From Thalassolituus maritimus (GTDB lineage: Bacteria > Pseudomonadota > Gammaproteobacteria > Pseudomonadales > Oceanobacteraceae), in contig NZ_FTOH01000003.1 in assembly GCF_900156675.1 (NCBI RefSeq), positions 62,001 to 126,000 on the forward strand: a DNA stretch of 64,000 nucleotides, read 5' to 3'. Position 1 is the first letter of the stretch. Every line of letters starts with the position of its first letter. A program made the translations under genes and the position numbers. The notes beneath the pieces were generated by a model that saw only the letters and a list, made by a program, of their open reading frames with translations, did not search any database and was not told the origin of the DNA. Positions 51,419 to 61,435 of the stretch are shown piece by piece.

Positions 51419-52073
51419 CGCTGTTTTCTCCCGAAAGTGCGTTACCGTAGAGCAGCTCGTCACGGTGCATCTCAAAAAATTTCAGTGCGCGTTTAACGGC
51501 GCGAACAACCGCTCTTGGTGTAATGGTTGCGCCAGTGAACTGATCAAAGCTGCCACCATCTTTCTTTACTGCCCACTGCTCAGGCGCAGGGCGACCGAGT
51601 GACTTACCCTCGAAGCTGGTGATCCAGTCAGATTTCCTGATTTCAACCTTGTCACCCAGTCCGGGAGTTTCTCGGTGTGCGACAACACGGACGCCAGCAA
51701 GCGTTCCATCAGACTTAACACCGACAATCAGATCTATTTCAGCCGTGTACCCGTCTGGAGCAACCGCAGGCAGAATCACTGCGCTGACTTCACCGTTATT
51801 GCGGGCGCGATAAATAACGGCACTGTCCGGCAGGGGGCCCAGCAGCTGTTGATTAAATCGCTTATCCACATTCATTGTGTCGTTCAGCAGGTCGTTGTCG
51901 TAACTGCTTGCCGGAAGGATCTCATTCAGCGCGCGGGCTTCGGCCGCTTTGATATTGTATGCGATACGGTCCGCTGTCAGTGTCTGGGCGAGGGCGATCG
52001 CACCGGCCGTCACAACCGCGAAAATTGCCAGACCAACAGCGTTTTTGCGTATAGCTGAGAGCAACTCAATCAT
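51408..52073 (-). CDS. rnfG: Electron transport complex subunit RnfG/RsxG
   Basis: A 221-residue subunit with an N-terminal membrane helix ([21 protein letters not shown]) and a periplasmic FMN-binding domain. FMN is linked covalently to the Thr of the TGATIT motif ([17 protein letters not shown]). [21 protein letters not shown] is the usual family block. It overlaps rnfD by four bases and rnfE by 11, indicating coupled translation. Confidence 0.95.
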   Translation of the reverse strand: MIELLSAIRKNAVGLAIFAVVTAGAIALAQTLTADRIAYNIKAAEARALNEILPASSYDNDLLNDTMNVDKRFNQQLLGPLPDSAVIYRARNNGEVSAVILPAVAPDGYTAEIDLIVGVKSDGTLAGVRVVAHRETPGLGDKVEIRKSDWITSFEGKSLGRPAPEQWAVKKDGGSFDQFTGATITPRAVVRAVKRALKFFEMHRDELLYGNALSGENSDGN

Positions 52074-53125
52074 GATTTCTCCCCCGGCTTGAGGCCACGC
52101 TTAGGCTTGCTATGGCCATAACTGCGTGGCTGGGTATAGGCGTCAATGAAGGGAGCCGCGAAGTTCATCAGCAGTACGGCAAAGGCTACGGCATCCGGGT
52201 ATGCGCCCCAGGTACGGATGACATAAAGCAGAATACCTATGCCGGCACCGTAGATAAGCTTACCTGTCGGTGTGGTCGACGCTGAAACGGGGTCCGTGGC
52301 AATAAAGAATGCACCCAGCATGGTCGCACCACTGAGCAGATGCAGTGACAACGGCGTATACAGATCTTCATCCCAGCCCAGAATCAGTGAACAGATGCCC
52401 AGTGCGGCGAGCATGGACACCGGAATGTGCCAGGTAATGATGCGTCGGACCATAAGAAACAGGCCGCCAGCGAGGAAGGCCAGATTAACCCATTCCCAGC
52501 CACCGTTCAGCCAGCCATTAAACGTGTTTCTCTGGAGAAGTTCGTCAGAAGTCTCTTTGCTGATCAGGTACTTGTATTGATCAAGCGGTGTAGCCCCTGT
52601 GAATGCGTCAGCGGTTGAAGATGCGCCCGCAAAGATAATGCTCAAGGCGTCAGTGAACCCGGCAACATCTGATCCACTGACCTGAAAAGAGGTCACCCAG
52701 TTCGTGGTCATCTGTACTGGAAAAGAGATCAATACGAGCGCGTAACCAACCATCGCAGGGTTAAATGGGTTATTACCCATGCCACCGTAAATCTGCTTCG
52801 CAAAAATGATGGCGAACGAGGTGGCTAAAACAGTGATCCACCAGGGGGCGAGGGGAGGTAACGCCAGGCCCAGTAACAGACCCGTGACCAATGCGGTGTT
52901 ATCTTTGAGGAAAAAGCTCACCGGATATTTACGTAGCTTGAGTACAAGCGCTTCAGAAGCCAACGCTGTGATAATCGCAAGTACTGTATTGATCAGACTG
53001 CCAAAGCCGAAAAACCAGGTCATCACCGCGAGGCCCGGCAGAGTCGCCAGTGCCACGGTGAGCATAATGCGGCTTGTGCGGTTTGGCCCGTGAGTGTGGG
53101 GTGAGGACAGCGTCAGCAGTGCCAT
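52070..53125 (-). CDS. rnfD: Electron transport complex subunit RnfD/RsxD
   Basis: A 351-residue integral membrane subunit with about ten helices. The second covalent FMN site is in the GATPLDQYK segment, and [32 protein letters not shown] is the conserved C-terminal signature. Together with RnfG, RnfA and RnfE it forms the membrane path that couples electron flow between ferredoxin-like donors and NAD(H) to ion movement, or in SoxR-reducing relatives keeps SoxR reduced. It starts two bases after rnfC. Confidence 0.96.
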   Translation of the reverse strand: MALLTLSSPHTHGPNRTSRIMLTVALATLPGLAVMTWFFGFGSLINTVLAIITALASEALVLKLRKYPVSFFLKDNTALVTGLLLGLALPPLAPWWITVLATSFAIIFAKQIYGGMGNNPFNPAMVGYALVLISFPVQMTTNWVTSFQVSGSDVAGFTDALSIIFAGASSTADAFTGATPLDQYKYLISKETSDELLQRNTFNGWLNGGWEWVNLAFLAGGLFLMVRRIITWHIPVSMLAALGICSLILGWDEDLYTPLSLHLLSGATMLGAFFIATDPVSASTTPTGKLIYGAGIGILLYVIRTWGAYPDAVAFAVLLMNFAAPFIDAYTQPRSYGHSKPKRGLKPGEKS

Positions 53126-53127
53126 GG

Positions 53128-55353
53128 TTATACTTCTCCTGTGGTACTGGCCTGAGCTTCAAAGGCTGCCAGTTTATCCAGCTGTTTGTTCAGCGCCTTC
53201 TCAAGAGCCTCAACAGAATCCAGGCCCTCGGCACGTGCCATCTCGAGACGCTCTTTCGCTTTCTCCACGCGATCTTTCTGGGCGAGTAGCTTTTTCTGGA
53301 GCTGTTCCGCGTCAGGCTTTGCCGCGACCGTTTCAGCTGATGTGTTGTCTGTACCAGCGTTATTTGACACTGCAGTTTTGAGTGAAGCATCACTATTGAG
53401 AGAAGCCTCATAGGCCGACTTTGCTTCTGCGACGCGAGCCTCTTGTTTTTCAACGCCCGCACGCAATGCGTCAACCGTGTCAGCGCCGTCCACTTCAGCA
53501 TCTGCTAAGCGTTTTCTGGCGGTTTCCAGTCGGGCTGCTGCGGTTTCCCACTTTTTCTGCAGGCGCTCGGGGCTATTCGGGTCGCCCTTGTCTGGCCCCG
53601 CAGCTGCTGGCGCTGACTTAGCGGCTTTCTTCGCGGCTGCAATATCTTTTGCCAGTGTTTTGATCTTGTCCTGGGTCTTAGCAAGCGCAGACTCAAAGGC
53701 CGGTATCTTATCGGCTTTCTCCGGGTCTTCCCGTGCAGCTTCCAGCTTTTCTTTGGTTTTCGCGACGGCGGCCTGAGCAGCAGCTAATTGCTTCTGGAGT
53801 TTCTCGAGGTCAGCATTCGCCGCTGGCTCCGCCGCAGGAACAGCTTTAGCGGCAGGTGCTTCTTTCTTAACCGACTGTGCTTTAGCCGCTGCTTCGGCGC
53901 GGGCTTTACGCTTAGCTTCTTTCTCGGCTTTCTCGCGTTCCTGGCGGTCAATCCGGGCCTCGTAACGGATGCGAGCCTGTTCGGCTTTTTCGGCAGCCGC
54001 ACGCTCTTCCCGGATAGCGCCTTTTGAGAACCGGTAGTACTGAACCAACGGAATTTCACTCGGGCACACGTAGGAGCATGCACCGCACTCAATGCAGTCA
54101 AACAGGTTGTGCTGCTCTGCTTTATCAAACTCCTGGGCTTTACTGAACCAGTACAGCTGCTGGGGCAGAAGGTCTGCCGGGCAGGCTTCGGCACACAAAC
54201 CGCAACGGATACAAGCCATCGCTGGGTTGTTAGTCGGTAACTCTTTTTCTGTTGGCGCAAGCAGGCAGTTAGTTGTTTTCACAACTGGCAACTCAGTGGT
54301 CGGGAGGGCAAAGCCCATCATCGGGCCACCCATGACAACACGTTCACGCTTTGCCGGACGATAGCCGCTGAGTGATAACAGATGACTGACGGGCGTACCC
54401 AGAAGAACTTCCCAGTTGCCCTTATCCCGAACCGCATCTCCGGTGACTGTGGTAATCCGGCTGATCAGTGGCCGACCGAAATCGACGGCATCGGCAATGG
54501 CGGCCGCTGTTCCAACGTTCTGGCAGACGATACCAAGGCTCGCAGGAATGCCACCGGAAGGAACCTCTTTGCCCGTAAGAATCTGAATAAGCTGCTTTTC
54601 ACCACCCGATGGATATTTCGTCGGAATGGTTACAACGTCGATGTGGTGTTCTTCATTGTGCTGAACGAGGGCATCGTCAAGCGCTGCAATGGCTTCGGGC
54701 TTATTGTCTTCAACGCCAATAAGGCAGCGCTCTGCGCCGAGTATCTGTAGCAGTATCTGGGCGCCGCGAATGACTTCGCTGGCGTGTTCGCGCATCAGCA
54801 TGTCGTCGGCGGTGATATAGGGTTCGCACTCAGCACCATTGAGAATCAGAGTGTCGATCTTGTGCTTGCCAGTATGCAGTTTAACAGCAGTTGGGAAGCC
54901 CGCACCGCCCATGCCCGCAATGCCGCAGTCACGAATGCGCTCCAGTAACTTGTCGACTGGGATGTCGTCGCAGTGATCAAGTCCCAGAGCGTCACACAAC
55001 CCCTGATGCTCGATCCAGGTGTCTTCTCCGTCGGGCTCAATCACGATACACGTCTCGCTGAGACCCGAAGCGTGAGGTACCTGACGTGCTTCAATGGCGC
55101 TTATTTTTCCTGACGTCGGTGCATGCAGAGGAGCCGAGACAAAGCCTTCTGGTTCGGCGATAACCTGACCTTTTAAAACGGTATCACCGACAGCAACGAC
55201 CGGGTTTGCAGGCGCACCTATGTGTTGATGCAGGGGCAGAACCAGCTCTGAAGGCAAGCTCGCTTTGCGGATCGGCCGGCTATTCGACTGTCGCTTGTTC
55301 TCTGGAGGATGAATGCCGCCATCAAATTCATGGAGTTGAATCAGGTGGGTCAT
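53128..55353 (-). CDS. rnfC: Electron transport complex subunit RnfC/RsxC, long form
   Basis: A 741-residue peripheral subunit. The first 440 residues are the NADH/FMN domain ([27 protein letters not shown]) and two 4Fe-4S clusters: [17 protein letters not shown] and [22 protein letters not shown]. The last 300 are an Ala/Lys/Glu-rich coiled coil with about three repeats of some 60 residues, each built like KLEAAR...ALAKxxDK and LxxAR...ALxxGVEKQ. Long RnfC tails are common in gammaproteobacteria, but the repeat number varies. It overlaps rnfB by four bases. Confidence 0.96.
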   Translation of the reverse strand: MTHLIQLHEFDGGIHPPENKRQSNSRPIRKASLPSELVLPLHQHIGAPANPVVAVGDTVLKGQVIAEPEGFVSAPLHAPTSGKISAIEARQVPHASGLSETCIVIEPDGEDTWIEHQGLCDALGLDHCDDIPVDKLLERIRDCGIAGMGGAGFPTAVKLHTGKHKIDTLILNGAECEPYITADDMLMREHASEVIRGAQILLQILGAERCLIGVEDNKPEAIAALDDALVQHNEEHHIDVVTIPTKYPSGGEKQLIQILTGKEVPSGGIPASLGIVCQNVGTAAAIADAVDFGRPLISRITTVTGDAVRDKGNWEVLLGTPVSHLLSLSGYRPAKRERVVMGGPMMGFALPTTELPVVKTTNCLLAPTEKELPTNNPAMACIRCGLCAEACPADLLPQQLYWFSKAQEFDKAEQHNLFDCIECGACSYVCPSEIPLVQYYRFSKGAIREERAAAEKAEQARIRYEARIDRQEREKAEKEAKRKARAEAAAKAQSVKKEAPAAKAVPAAEPAANADLEKLQKQLAAAQAAVAKTKEKLEAAREDPEKADKIPAFESALAKTQDKIKTLAKDIAAAKKAAKSAPAAAGPDKGDPNSPERLQKKWETAAARLETARKRLADAEVDGADTVDALRAGVEKQEARVAEAKSAYEASLNSDASLKTAVSNNAGTDNTSAETVAAKPDAEQLQKKLLAQKDRVEKAKERLEMARAEGLDSVEALEKALNKQLDKLAAFEAQASTTGEV

Positions 55354-55946
55354 GCGTGTGCCTCCGTCTTCAGCGAACGACGGTCTGTCGCAATCAGCTC
55401 TACTCCCGTGGTGGGTGCTTGCCAGTACCAGCTGCTGGTGTCGGTTGACTGAGGCACCATATCAATACAATCCACTGGGCAAGGCTCCACGCAAAGGTCG
55501 CAACCTGTGCATTCATCGACGATAACTGTATGCATTTGTTTCGCCGCCCCCAGAATGGCATCGACAGGACATGCCTGAATGCACTTAGTACAGCCGATAC
55601 ATTCGTCTTCGCGGATGTAGGCGACCATGGGAACGTCTTTTTCAGCGCCGTGCTCGGCATCCAGTGGTTCAGGCTCTACGCCCAGTAAGTCAGCCAGTGC
55701 CTGAATCGTGCTTTCACCACCAGGCGGGCATTTGTTGATCTTTTCCCCATCTGCAATTGCCTCGGCGTAGGGTTTACAGCCGGGGAAACCACATTGCCCG
55801 CACTGAGTCTGCGGTAGCAGGTCATTCACCTGATCGACGACAGGGTTTCCTTCAACCCGGAATCGCACTGAAGCGAAGCCGAGCAGAGCGCCGAAGAGTG
55901 CAGCGAGGCTGGCCAGAACAACAATTGCGATAATGATAGTACTCAT
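55350..55946 (-). CDS. rnfB: Electron transport complex subunit RnfB/RsxB
   Basis: A 198-residue subunit: N-terminal membrane helix ([20 protein letters not shown]), a four-Cys cluster domain [16 protein letters not shown], and a two-cluster ferredoxin domain with [16 protein letters not shown] and [16 protein letters not shown]. It passes electrons between the soluble RnfC head and the membrane subunits. It starts nine bases after rnfA. Confidence 0.96.
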   Translation of the reverse strand: MSTIIIAIVVLASLAALFGALLGFASVRFRVEGNPVVDQVNDLLPQTQCGQCGFPGCKPYAEAIADGEKINKCPPGGESTIQALADLLGVEPEPLDAEHGAEKDVPMVAYIREDECIGCTKCIQACPVDAILGAAKQMHTVIVDECTGCDLCVEPCPVDCIDMVPQSTDTSSWYWQAPTTGVELIATDRRSLKTEAHA

Positions 55947-55955
55947 GCCAATACC

Positions 55956-56537
55956 TCAGATGCTGACCAGGCCGGTGAAGCCCAGAAATGCCAGAGACAT
56001 AAGACCCGCAGTAATCATAGCGATAGCTGAGCCCTGAAAGGCGACGGGCACATCAGCAACAGCAATGCGTTCACGCATAGCAGCGAACAGAACCATGACC
56101 AGTGAAAACCCAACGGCGGCACCGAATCCATACAGGATGGATTCAACGAAGGTGTTGTCTCGCTTGATGTTTAGGAGGGCAACACCCAGGACCGCGCAGT
56201 TGGTCGTAATGAGCGGAAGAAAAATACCCAGAACACGATAGAGCAGCGGGCTGGTTTTGCGGATGGCGAGCTCTGTAAAGCCAACCACCACGGCGATAAC
56301 CATAATAAAGCTGATGGTTTTCAGGTATGTCAGGTCGAGCGGTACCAGAAGGTAGTTGTACACCAGATAGCTACAGACGGAGGCGAGTGTCAGTACGAAG
56401 GTGGTGGCCGCGCCCATGCCAATGGCGGTTTCCAGTTTGTTGGAAACCCCCATAAAAGGGCACAGTCCCAGAAACTGAACAAGCACGAAGTTGTTCACCA
56501 GGATAGTACTGACCAGTATCAGGAGGTACTCTGTCAT
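55956..56537 (-). CDS. rnfA: Electron transport complex subunit RnfA/RsxA
   Basis: A 193-residue membrane subunit with six helices: [40 protein letters not shown] at the start and [15 protein letters not shown] in the middle, the Cys residues being the Fe-S ligands shared with RnfE. It is first in the operon rnfABCDGE, all six genes complete and tightly packed. Its leader carries a long hairpin and a plausible promoter upstream. Confidence 0.96.
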   Translation of the reverse strand: MTEYLLILVSTILVNNFVLVQFLGLCPFMGVSNKLETAIGMGAATTFVLTLASVCSYLVYNYLLVPLDLTYLKTISFIMVIAVVVGFTELAIRKTSPLLYRVLGIFLPLITTNCAVLGVALLNIKRDNTFVESILYGFGAAVGFSLVMVLFAAMRERIAVADVPVAFQGSAIAMITAGLMSLAFLGFTGLVSI

Positions 56538-56559
56538 CTTTCCTCTGCTATCGTTACAA

Positions 56560-56588
56560 CCCCACGGAAAGTGTGTGTTTTCGTGGGG
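56560..56588 (-). promoter_or_regulatory. Hairpin in the rnfA leader
   Basis: Arms ACCCCACG and CGTGGGGT (eight pairs) extend inward through GAAA/TTTT, including one G-T wobble, to a stem of about 12 bp with a GTGTGTG loop. It sits between the candidate promoter (56609-56638) and the rnfA ATG, so it is transcribed into the 5' untranslated region. No T-run follows, so attenuation by termination is not obvious; an mRNA-stability or protein-binding role is possible. Confidence 0.5.
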
Positions 56589-56608
56589 TCTGGAGAATTC
56601 GGGCGCGC

Positions 56609-56638
56609 ATTATCCCAAAAGAGCGTTATGTCGTACAA
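56609..56638 (-). promoter_or_regulatory. Candidate promoter of the rnf operon
   Basis: On the minus strand TTGTAC (-35, 56633-56638) and GATAAT (-10, 56609-56614) are separated by 18 bp, 72 bp before the rnfA ATG. No SoxR-type dyad with 19-bp spacing is seen. Confidence 0.45.
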
Positions 56639-56880
56639 GAACATAAGTCACTAGTGGTAATAGCCATTTGGAATAAGAAGCGTTCCTGTTACCACTCTTA
56701 GCTGTAACGCCAGTGGGTTGGTGAACGACCACGAAGCAACTCAATGGCAGCCAGAGAGTAATGACAGGAGTTTGCCTGATCGCTAAAAGCTGGCAGACTC
56801 GTTGGAATTACGATAAAAATCATTGAACCGGTTAAGCTCAGTTTGCAGTCTGGTCTGCATCCGACCAGTACGGGAGATAA

Positions 56881-59073
56881 ATGAATACACAGGGATCGCT
56901 CGTCGTCGCTGCATTGGCAGTGGCGTTTACGTTTCTCACCAGCGGTTGCAGTGAGGGAGCGTGGAACAACCCCCACCCAGCGGATGAAGCAGGAAAAAAT
57001 ATCCTGTACTCGAATTTCTCCGGGCCACCCAAACATCTGGATCCTGTGATCTCCTACAGTTCTGATGAAGGTCGGTTTATCGATCAGATTTACGACCCAC
57101 CGCTTCAGTATCACTATCTGAAACGACCTTTTGAGCTGGAGCCCAACACGCTGTCGAGTATGCCAAAGATCGTTTATCTCGACACCGAAGGCAATGAAGT
57201 GGCCTCGGATTCCCCGGATCTTGCCTACAGTGATTACCTCTTCGAGTTAACGCCGGGCATCTATTATCAACCACACCCAGCGCTTGCCCTGGATACCTCA
57301 GGGGCACCTGTCTATGCGTTTGAGTCGTCGGATGATGCGGAGCCCTATAGCTCCTTGAATGATTTCAGCGAAACCGGTACCCGTGAACTTGTGGCCGGTG
57401 ATTACGCTTACCAATTAAAACGGCTGGCTGATCCGACACTGCTGTCGCCAATTCGTGGCTTGATGTCAGAGTACATACTGGGCATGAACGAGTTTGCTGA
57501 AGTTGTTAAGGCAGAACGTGAGGCGCAGCAGGAAGGTGAGTGGCTTGATCTCCGTACGCTCGACTTCAGCGGGGTTGAGGTCATCGACCGCTATCGCTTC
57601 CGGATACGACTCAAGGGCAAGTACCCACAATTCAGCTATTGGCTGGCGTTCCACTTTTTTGCACCGATACCGTTCGAAGCAGACCGCTTCTACAGCATGC
57701 CGGGAATGGCCGATAAAAATATAACGCTTGATTGGTATCCGATCGGTACGGGTCCCTACATGATGACTCAGAATGATCCGAATGAGGCCATCATTCTGGA
57801 AAAAAATCCGAATTATCGTGATGATTTTTACCCAGCAGAGGGCGAGATTTCAGATCGTACCGCAGGGTTACTTGATGATGCAGGGCAGAAAATCCCATTC
57901 ATCGACAAAGTGGTGTATCGCCTTGAAAAAGAGTCGATCCCGCTATGGAGTAAGTTTCTGCAGGGCTATTACGATCGCTCGGGTATCGCAAGCGACAGCT
58001 TTGATCAGGCGATCAGCGTCGGCTCAGAGGGGATAGGTCTGTCGGATGAAATGCGCGAGCGCGGAATTAGCCTCGATGTGGCGGTCACTCCGGGAACCTA
58101 TTATTTCGGTTTTAACATGCTCGACGATGTGATTGGTGATACAGGGACGGCGGAAGAGCGTGAGAAGAAGCGTCTTTTGCGACAGGCCATCGCGATTATT
58201 TACGATCAGGAAGAGTACATATCCATTTTCTATAATGGACGCGGAGAAACGGCGATGAGTCCGATTCCTCCCGGTATTTTTGGATATCAGGAAGGACAGG
58301 AGGGCATGAACGAGTCTGTATTTGACTGGAGTGATGGCGCAGTCGTCAGAAAAAATACAGACGTCGCCCGCGAACTGATGGTGAAAGCAGGGTACCCGGA
58401 TGGTCGCAATGCCGAAACGGGGGAGCCTCTGGTACTGAATCTCGACACCGTTGGCTCAGGCGGGAGCGCGGCTCAAAGCTGGTTGATTAAGCAGTTCAAG
58501 AAAATCGGAATTCAGCTCAATATCCGCGGTACTGACTACAACCGCTTTAAGGACAAAATGAAAGCGGGTAATGCTCAGATGTTCCAGTGGGGCTGGCTGG
58601 CGGACTACCCTGATGCTGAGAACTTCCTCTTTCTCTTATACGGCCCGAACGGGCAGGTCGTTACTCAAGGTGCTGGTGTCAACTCGAGCAACTTCGATCA
58701 CGACCGATACAATGCGCTGTTTGAAGAAATGAAACTGATGGAAAACAGCCCCGAGCGTATGGAAATTATCCGCGAGATGATCGATATTCTGCACCATGAA
58801 ATGCCCTGGGCCTCGTCGTTTCATCCACACAGCTACGTACTCAATAATGCCTGGGTGTATAACAGCAAACCCCATGGCATCAGTAAGTCTGTCCTCAAGT
58901 ATCTGCGTATTGATCCGGAGCAGCGTGCCCGCATGCAGGCAGAGTGGAACAGCCCGGTTTTATGGCCATTATTCATGGTCGTGATAATTATTCTAGTCAC
59001 TGCACTGCCAGGTTATCTGGCCTATCGACGCAGGCTGAATCATCGTATTCGTCCAGCAGGGGGAGATAAGTAA
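56881..59073 (+). CDS. Peptide ABC transporter substrate-binding lipoprotein with C-terminal membrane helix
   Basis: A 730-residue family-5 solute-binding protein (lipobox LTSGC, Cys23). The SBP_bac_5 plan is clear: NFSGPPKHLDPVISYSSDEGRFIDQIYDPPLQY at the start, GTGPYMMTQNDPNEAIILEKNPNYR, NMLDDVIGDTG...LRQAIAIIYDQEEYISIFYNGRGE and FQWGWLADYPDAENFLFLLYGPN. Unusually, residues about 700-720 form a hydrophobic helix (WPLFMVVIIILVTALPGYLAY) followed by RRRLNHR, so the protein may be held in the inner membrane at both ends. It is first in a YejABEF-like operon and overlaps the first permease by one base. Confidence 0.9.
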   Translation: MNTQGSLVVAALAVAFTFLTSGCSEGAWNNPHPADEAGKNILYSNFSGPPKHLDPVISYSSDEGRFIDQIYDPPLQYHYLKRPFELEPNTLSSMPKIVYLDTEGNEVASDSPDLAYSDYLFELTPGIYYQPHPALALDTSGAPVYAFESSDDAEPYSSLNDFSETGTRELVAGDYAYQLKRLADPTLLSPIRGLMSEYILGMNEFAEVVKAEREAQQEGEWLDLRTLDFSGVEVIDRYRFRIRLKGKYPQFSYWLAFHFFAPIPFEADRFYSMPGMADKNITLDWYPIGTGPYMMTQNDPNEAIILEKNPNYRDDFYPAEGEISDRTAGLLDDAGQKIPFIDKVVYRLEKESIPLWSKFLQGYYDRSGIASDSFDQAISVGSEGIGLSDEMRERGISLDVAVTPGTYYFGFNMLDDVIGDTGTAEEREKKRLLRQAIAIIYDQEEYISIFYNGRGETAMSPIPPGIFGYQEGQEGMNESVFDWSDGAVVRKNTDVARELMVKAGYPDGRNAETGEPLVLNLDTVGSGGSAAQSWLIKQFKKIGIQLNIRGTDYNRFKDKMKAGNAQMFQWGWLADYPDAENFLFLLYGPNGQVVTQGAGVNSSNFDHDRYNALFEEMKLMENSPERMEIIREMIDILHHEMPWASSFHPHSYVLNNAWVYNSKPHGISKSVLKYLRIDPEQRARMQAEWNSPVLWPLFMVVIIILVTALPGYLAYRRRLNHRIRPAGGDK

Positions 59074-60050
59074 TGCTGGCCTACATTATCCGTCGACTGA
59101 TTTATGCCATTCCTATTCTTATCGGTGTAAATCTTCTTACTTTTGCTCTGTTTTTTGTTGTGAATACACCGGAGCAGATGGCGCGCGTACAGCTGGGTGA
59201 TAAGCATGTCACCGAAGAAGCTGTGCAGGAGTGGAAAGCGCAGCGCGGCTATGACAAACCTCTGCTGATTAACGGCGACGCAGAAGGAGCAGGGGCATTC
59301 ACTGAAACCATCTTCTTCGAAAAGTCCCTCAGTCTCTTTGCTCTGGATTTCGGTAAATCGGATGCCGGACGAAATATCGCAGCGGATATTGAGCAACGAA
59401 TGTGGCCGAGCCTCGCCGTTGCTCTGCCAACATTTATCATCGGTATTTCCGTCAACATTGCATTTGCGTTGTTTGTTGTGATGTTCCGGGCCAGTATCTT
59501 CGACACGTCAGCCATGATCCTCTGCGTTGGGCTGATGTCTGTCTCCGGTGTGTTCTATGTGATTGCGGGTCAGTTTTTCTTCGCTAAAGAGTGGAGTCTG
59601 GTGCCTATTTCCGGTTATCTCGGCGGTGCAGATGCCTGGCGCTTTCTGTTATTGCCGGTGATTATCGGTGTGATATCGGGTATTGGCGGTGGCACGCGGC
59701 TGTATCGTACTTTGTTTCTGGAAGAGGCGAATAAAGATTATGTGCGTACTGCGCGCGCTAAGGGTGTGGCCGAGTTGACTGTGCTTTTCCGGCATATTCT
59801 GCCAAACGGTATGATCCCGATCCTGACCAGTGTGGTCGTGGTCATTCCTTCACTCTTCATGGGCAGCCTGCTGGTGGAGTCTTTCTTCGGCATTCCGGGG
59901 TTGGGCAGTTATACCCTGGATGCTATCCAGGCTCAGGATTTTGCCATCGTGCGCAGCATGGTATTTCTTGGCTCGGTTCTTTACATCATCGGACTTCTGC
60001 TGACTGATATTTCGTACACACTGGTTGATCCACGGGTGAGGTTGTCCTGA
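59073..60050 (+). CDS. Peptide ABC transporter permease (YejB/DppB type)
   Basis: A 325-residue permease with six helices, an N-terminal YIIRRLIYAIPILIGVNLLTFALFFVV and the cytoplasmic EAA loop EEANKDYVRTARAKGVAELTVLFRHILPNGMIPILTSV, the docking site for the ATPase. The long periplasmic insert after the first helix is typical of the microcin C/YejB group. It overlaps the next permease by one base (TGATG). Confidence 0.93.
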   Translation: MLAYIIRRLIYAIPILIGVNLLTFALFFVVNTPEQMARVQLGDKHVTEEAVQEWKAQRGYDKPLLINGDAEGAGAFTETIFFEKSLSLFALDFGKSDAGRNIAADIEQRMWPSLAVALPTFIIGISVNIAFALFVVMFRASIFDTSAMILCVGLMSVSGVFYVIAGQFFFAKEWSLVPISGYLGGADAWRFLLLPVIIGVISGIGGGTRLYRTLFLEEANKDYVRTARAKGVAELTVLFRHILPNGMIPILTSVVVVIPSLFMGSLLVESFFGIPGLGSYTLDAIQAQDFAIVRSMVFLGSVLYIIGLLLTDISYTLVDPRVRLS

Positions 60051-61435
60051 TGGAAGTATTTGATGTGCGCCTCCACCTCCTATGGAGTGATATTTTAATT
60101 TTCCTTTTAGTGGCCTCACTGTGTGCGTTTATTGTCACTGTGGTTCGTAACCCTCTGGCCCGTAAACGCTGGTCTCAGGTCTTTGAATCACGTATCGGTT
60201 CTGCGTCATTTCTGGTGATTCTGTTTTACGTCCTGGTCGCATTAACGGACTCGGTTCATTTTCAGAAGAAACTGGATCAGGCCGGAGATTCTGGCGAAGT
60301 CCACTATGCACCTGAAGTCACGAGTTTGCTGGACCTTGCGCTGGCACCTATGTTGGGGCGAGACGAAAAAACATATTCCGCCCCATTTGCGATTCACTCT
60401 TTCGCTAAAGAAAGCATGGAATTACCGGAAGGCGGTGTTACTCGTGACTACCCACGTCTTGAGCATGGAGGAAGTCACCTGGACGATGATTCACAGCATG
60501 GGGCTGACATCGTCGTAAAAAGTATGACGGTGATTGGCTGGACACTGGTCCCTGTGTTGATCCTTATATTCCTGCACCATTCCCTCATGAAAAAGCGTAG
60601 TTCGCGACTTCCGTGGCCGGTGATTTATTTTACTTTCTCTGCCATTGTTGTGGTATCGAGTTGGGCTCTGTATATGAGTCAGTTTTACCATGTCCTCGGT
60701 ACCGATAAGGTAGGTCAGGACGTTCTCTACGGCGCTGTAAAAGCTGTCAGAACTGGCGTTCTGATTGGCACGCTGGCAACCCTGGTTACTTTGCCGCTGG
60801 CAGTATTGTTGGGGATTTCAGCAGGGTATTTCCGGGGCTGGATCGATGACGTTGTTCAGTATATCTATACGACGCTTAACTCGATTCCGGGCATTCTGCT
60901 GATTGCTGCTTCTGTGCTTCTGATCGACGTGTATATAGAAACACACCCTGAGCAATTCAAACTTTTGAGCGACCGTGCCGATTTTAAATTTGTCGCTTTG
61001 TGTTTCATTCTCGGTATGACCAGTTGGACTGGTTTGTGCCGGCTACTGAGGGCAGAGACACTTAAGCTCAGTCAGCTGGAATATGTACAGGCCGCGCACG
61101 CATTTGGCGTCAGTCGTTGGCGCGTAATTATGCGCCATATCCTACCCAATACGACGCACCTGATTCTGATTGCACTGGTACTGGATTTCAGCGGTTTCGT
61201 GCTTGCTGAAGCGGTTCTGAGTTATATCGGCGTGGGTGTTGATCCTTCGATGAAGAGCTGGGGCAATATGATCAATGAAGCCAGGGCTGAGCTGGCTCGG
61301 GAGCCGGTTGTCTGGTGGTCTGTTATAGCCGCCTTTATCCTGATGTTTGTACTGGTGCTGGCAGCAAACCTGTTCTCCGATCGTGTTCGTGATGCCTTTG
61401 ACCCCCGTATGTCCGGTAGTGGAGATAACAAATGA
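60050..61435 (+). CDS. Peptide ABC transporter permease (YejE/DppC type)
   Basis: A 461-residue permease with extra N-terminal helices and a periplasmic insert (about 75-160) before the core. The EAA loop reads LRAETLKLSQLEYVQAAHAFGVSRWRVIMRHILPNTTHLI, and AVLSYIGVGVDPSMKSWGNMINEARAEL is the C-terminal signature. It forms the membrane channel with the upstream permease. Its stop overlaps the ATPase start (ATGA). Confidence 0.93.
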   Translation: MEVFDVRLHLLWSDILIFLLVASLCAFIVTVVRNPLARKRWSQVFESRIGSASFLVILFYVLVALTDSVHFQKKLDQAGDSGEVHYAPEVTSLLDLALAPMLGRDEKTYSAPFAIHSFAKESMELPEGGVTRDYPRLEHGGSHLDDDSQHGADIVVKSMTVIGWTLVPVLILIFLHHSLMKKRSSRLPWPVIYFTFSAIVVVSSWALYMSQFYHVLGTDKVGQDVLYGAVKAVRTGVLIGTLATLVTLPLAVLLGISAGYFRGWIDDVVQYIYTTLNSIPGILLIAASVLLIDVYIETHPEQFKLLSDRADFKFVALCFILGMTSWTGLCRLLRAETLKLSQLEYVQAAHAFGVSRWRVIMRHILPNTTHLILIALVLDFSGFVLAEAVLSYIGVGVDPSMKSWGNMINEARAELAREPVVWWSVIAAFILMFVLVLAANLFSDRVRDAFDPRMSGSGDNK

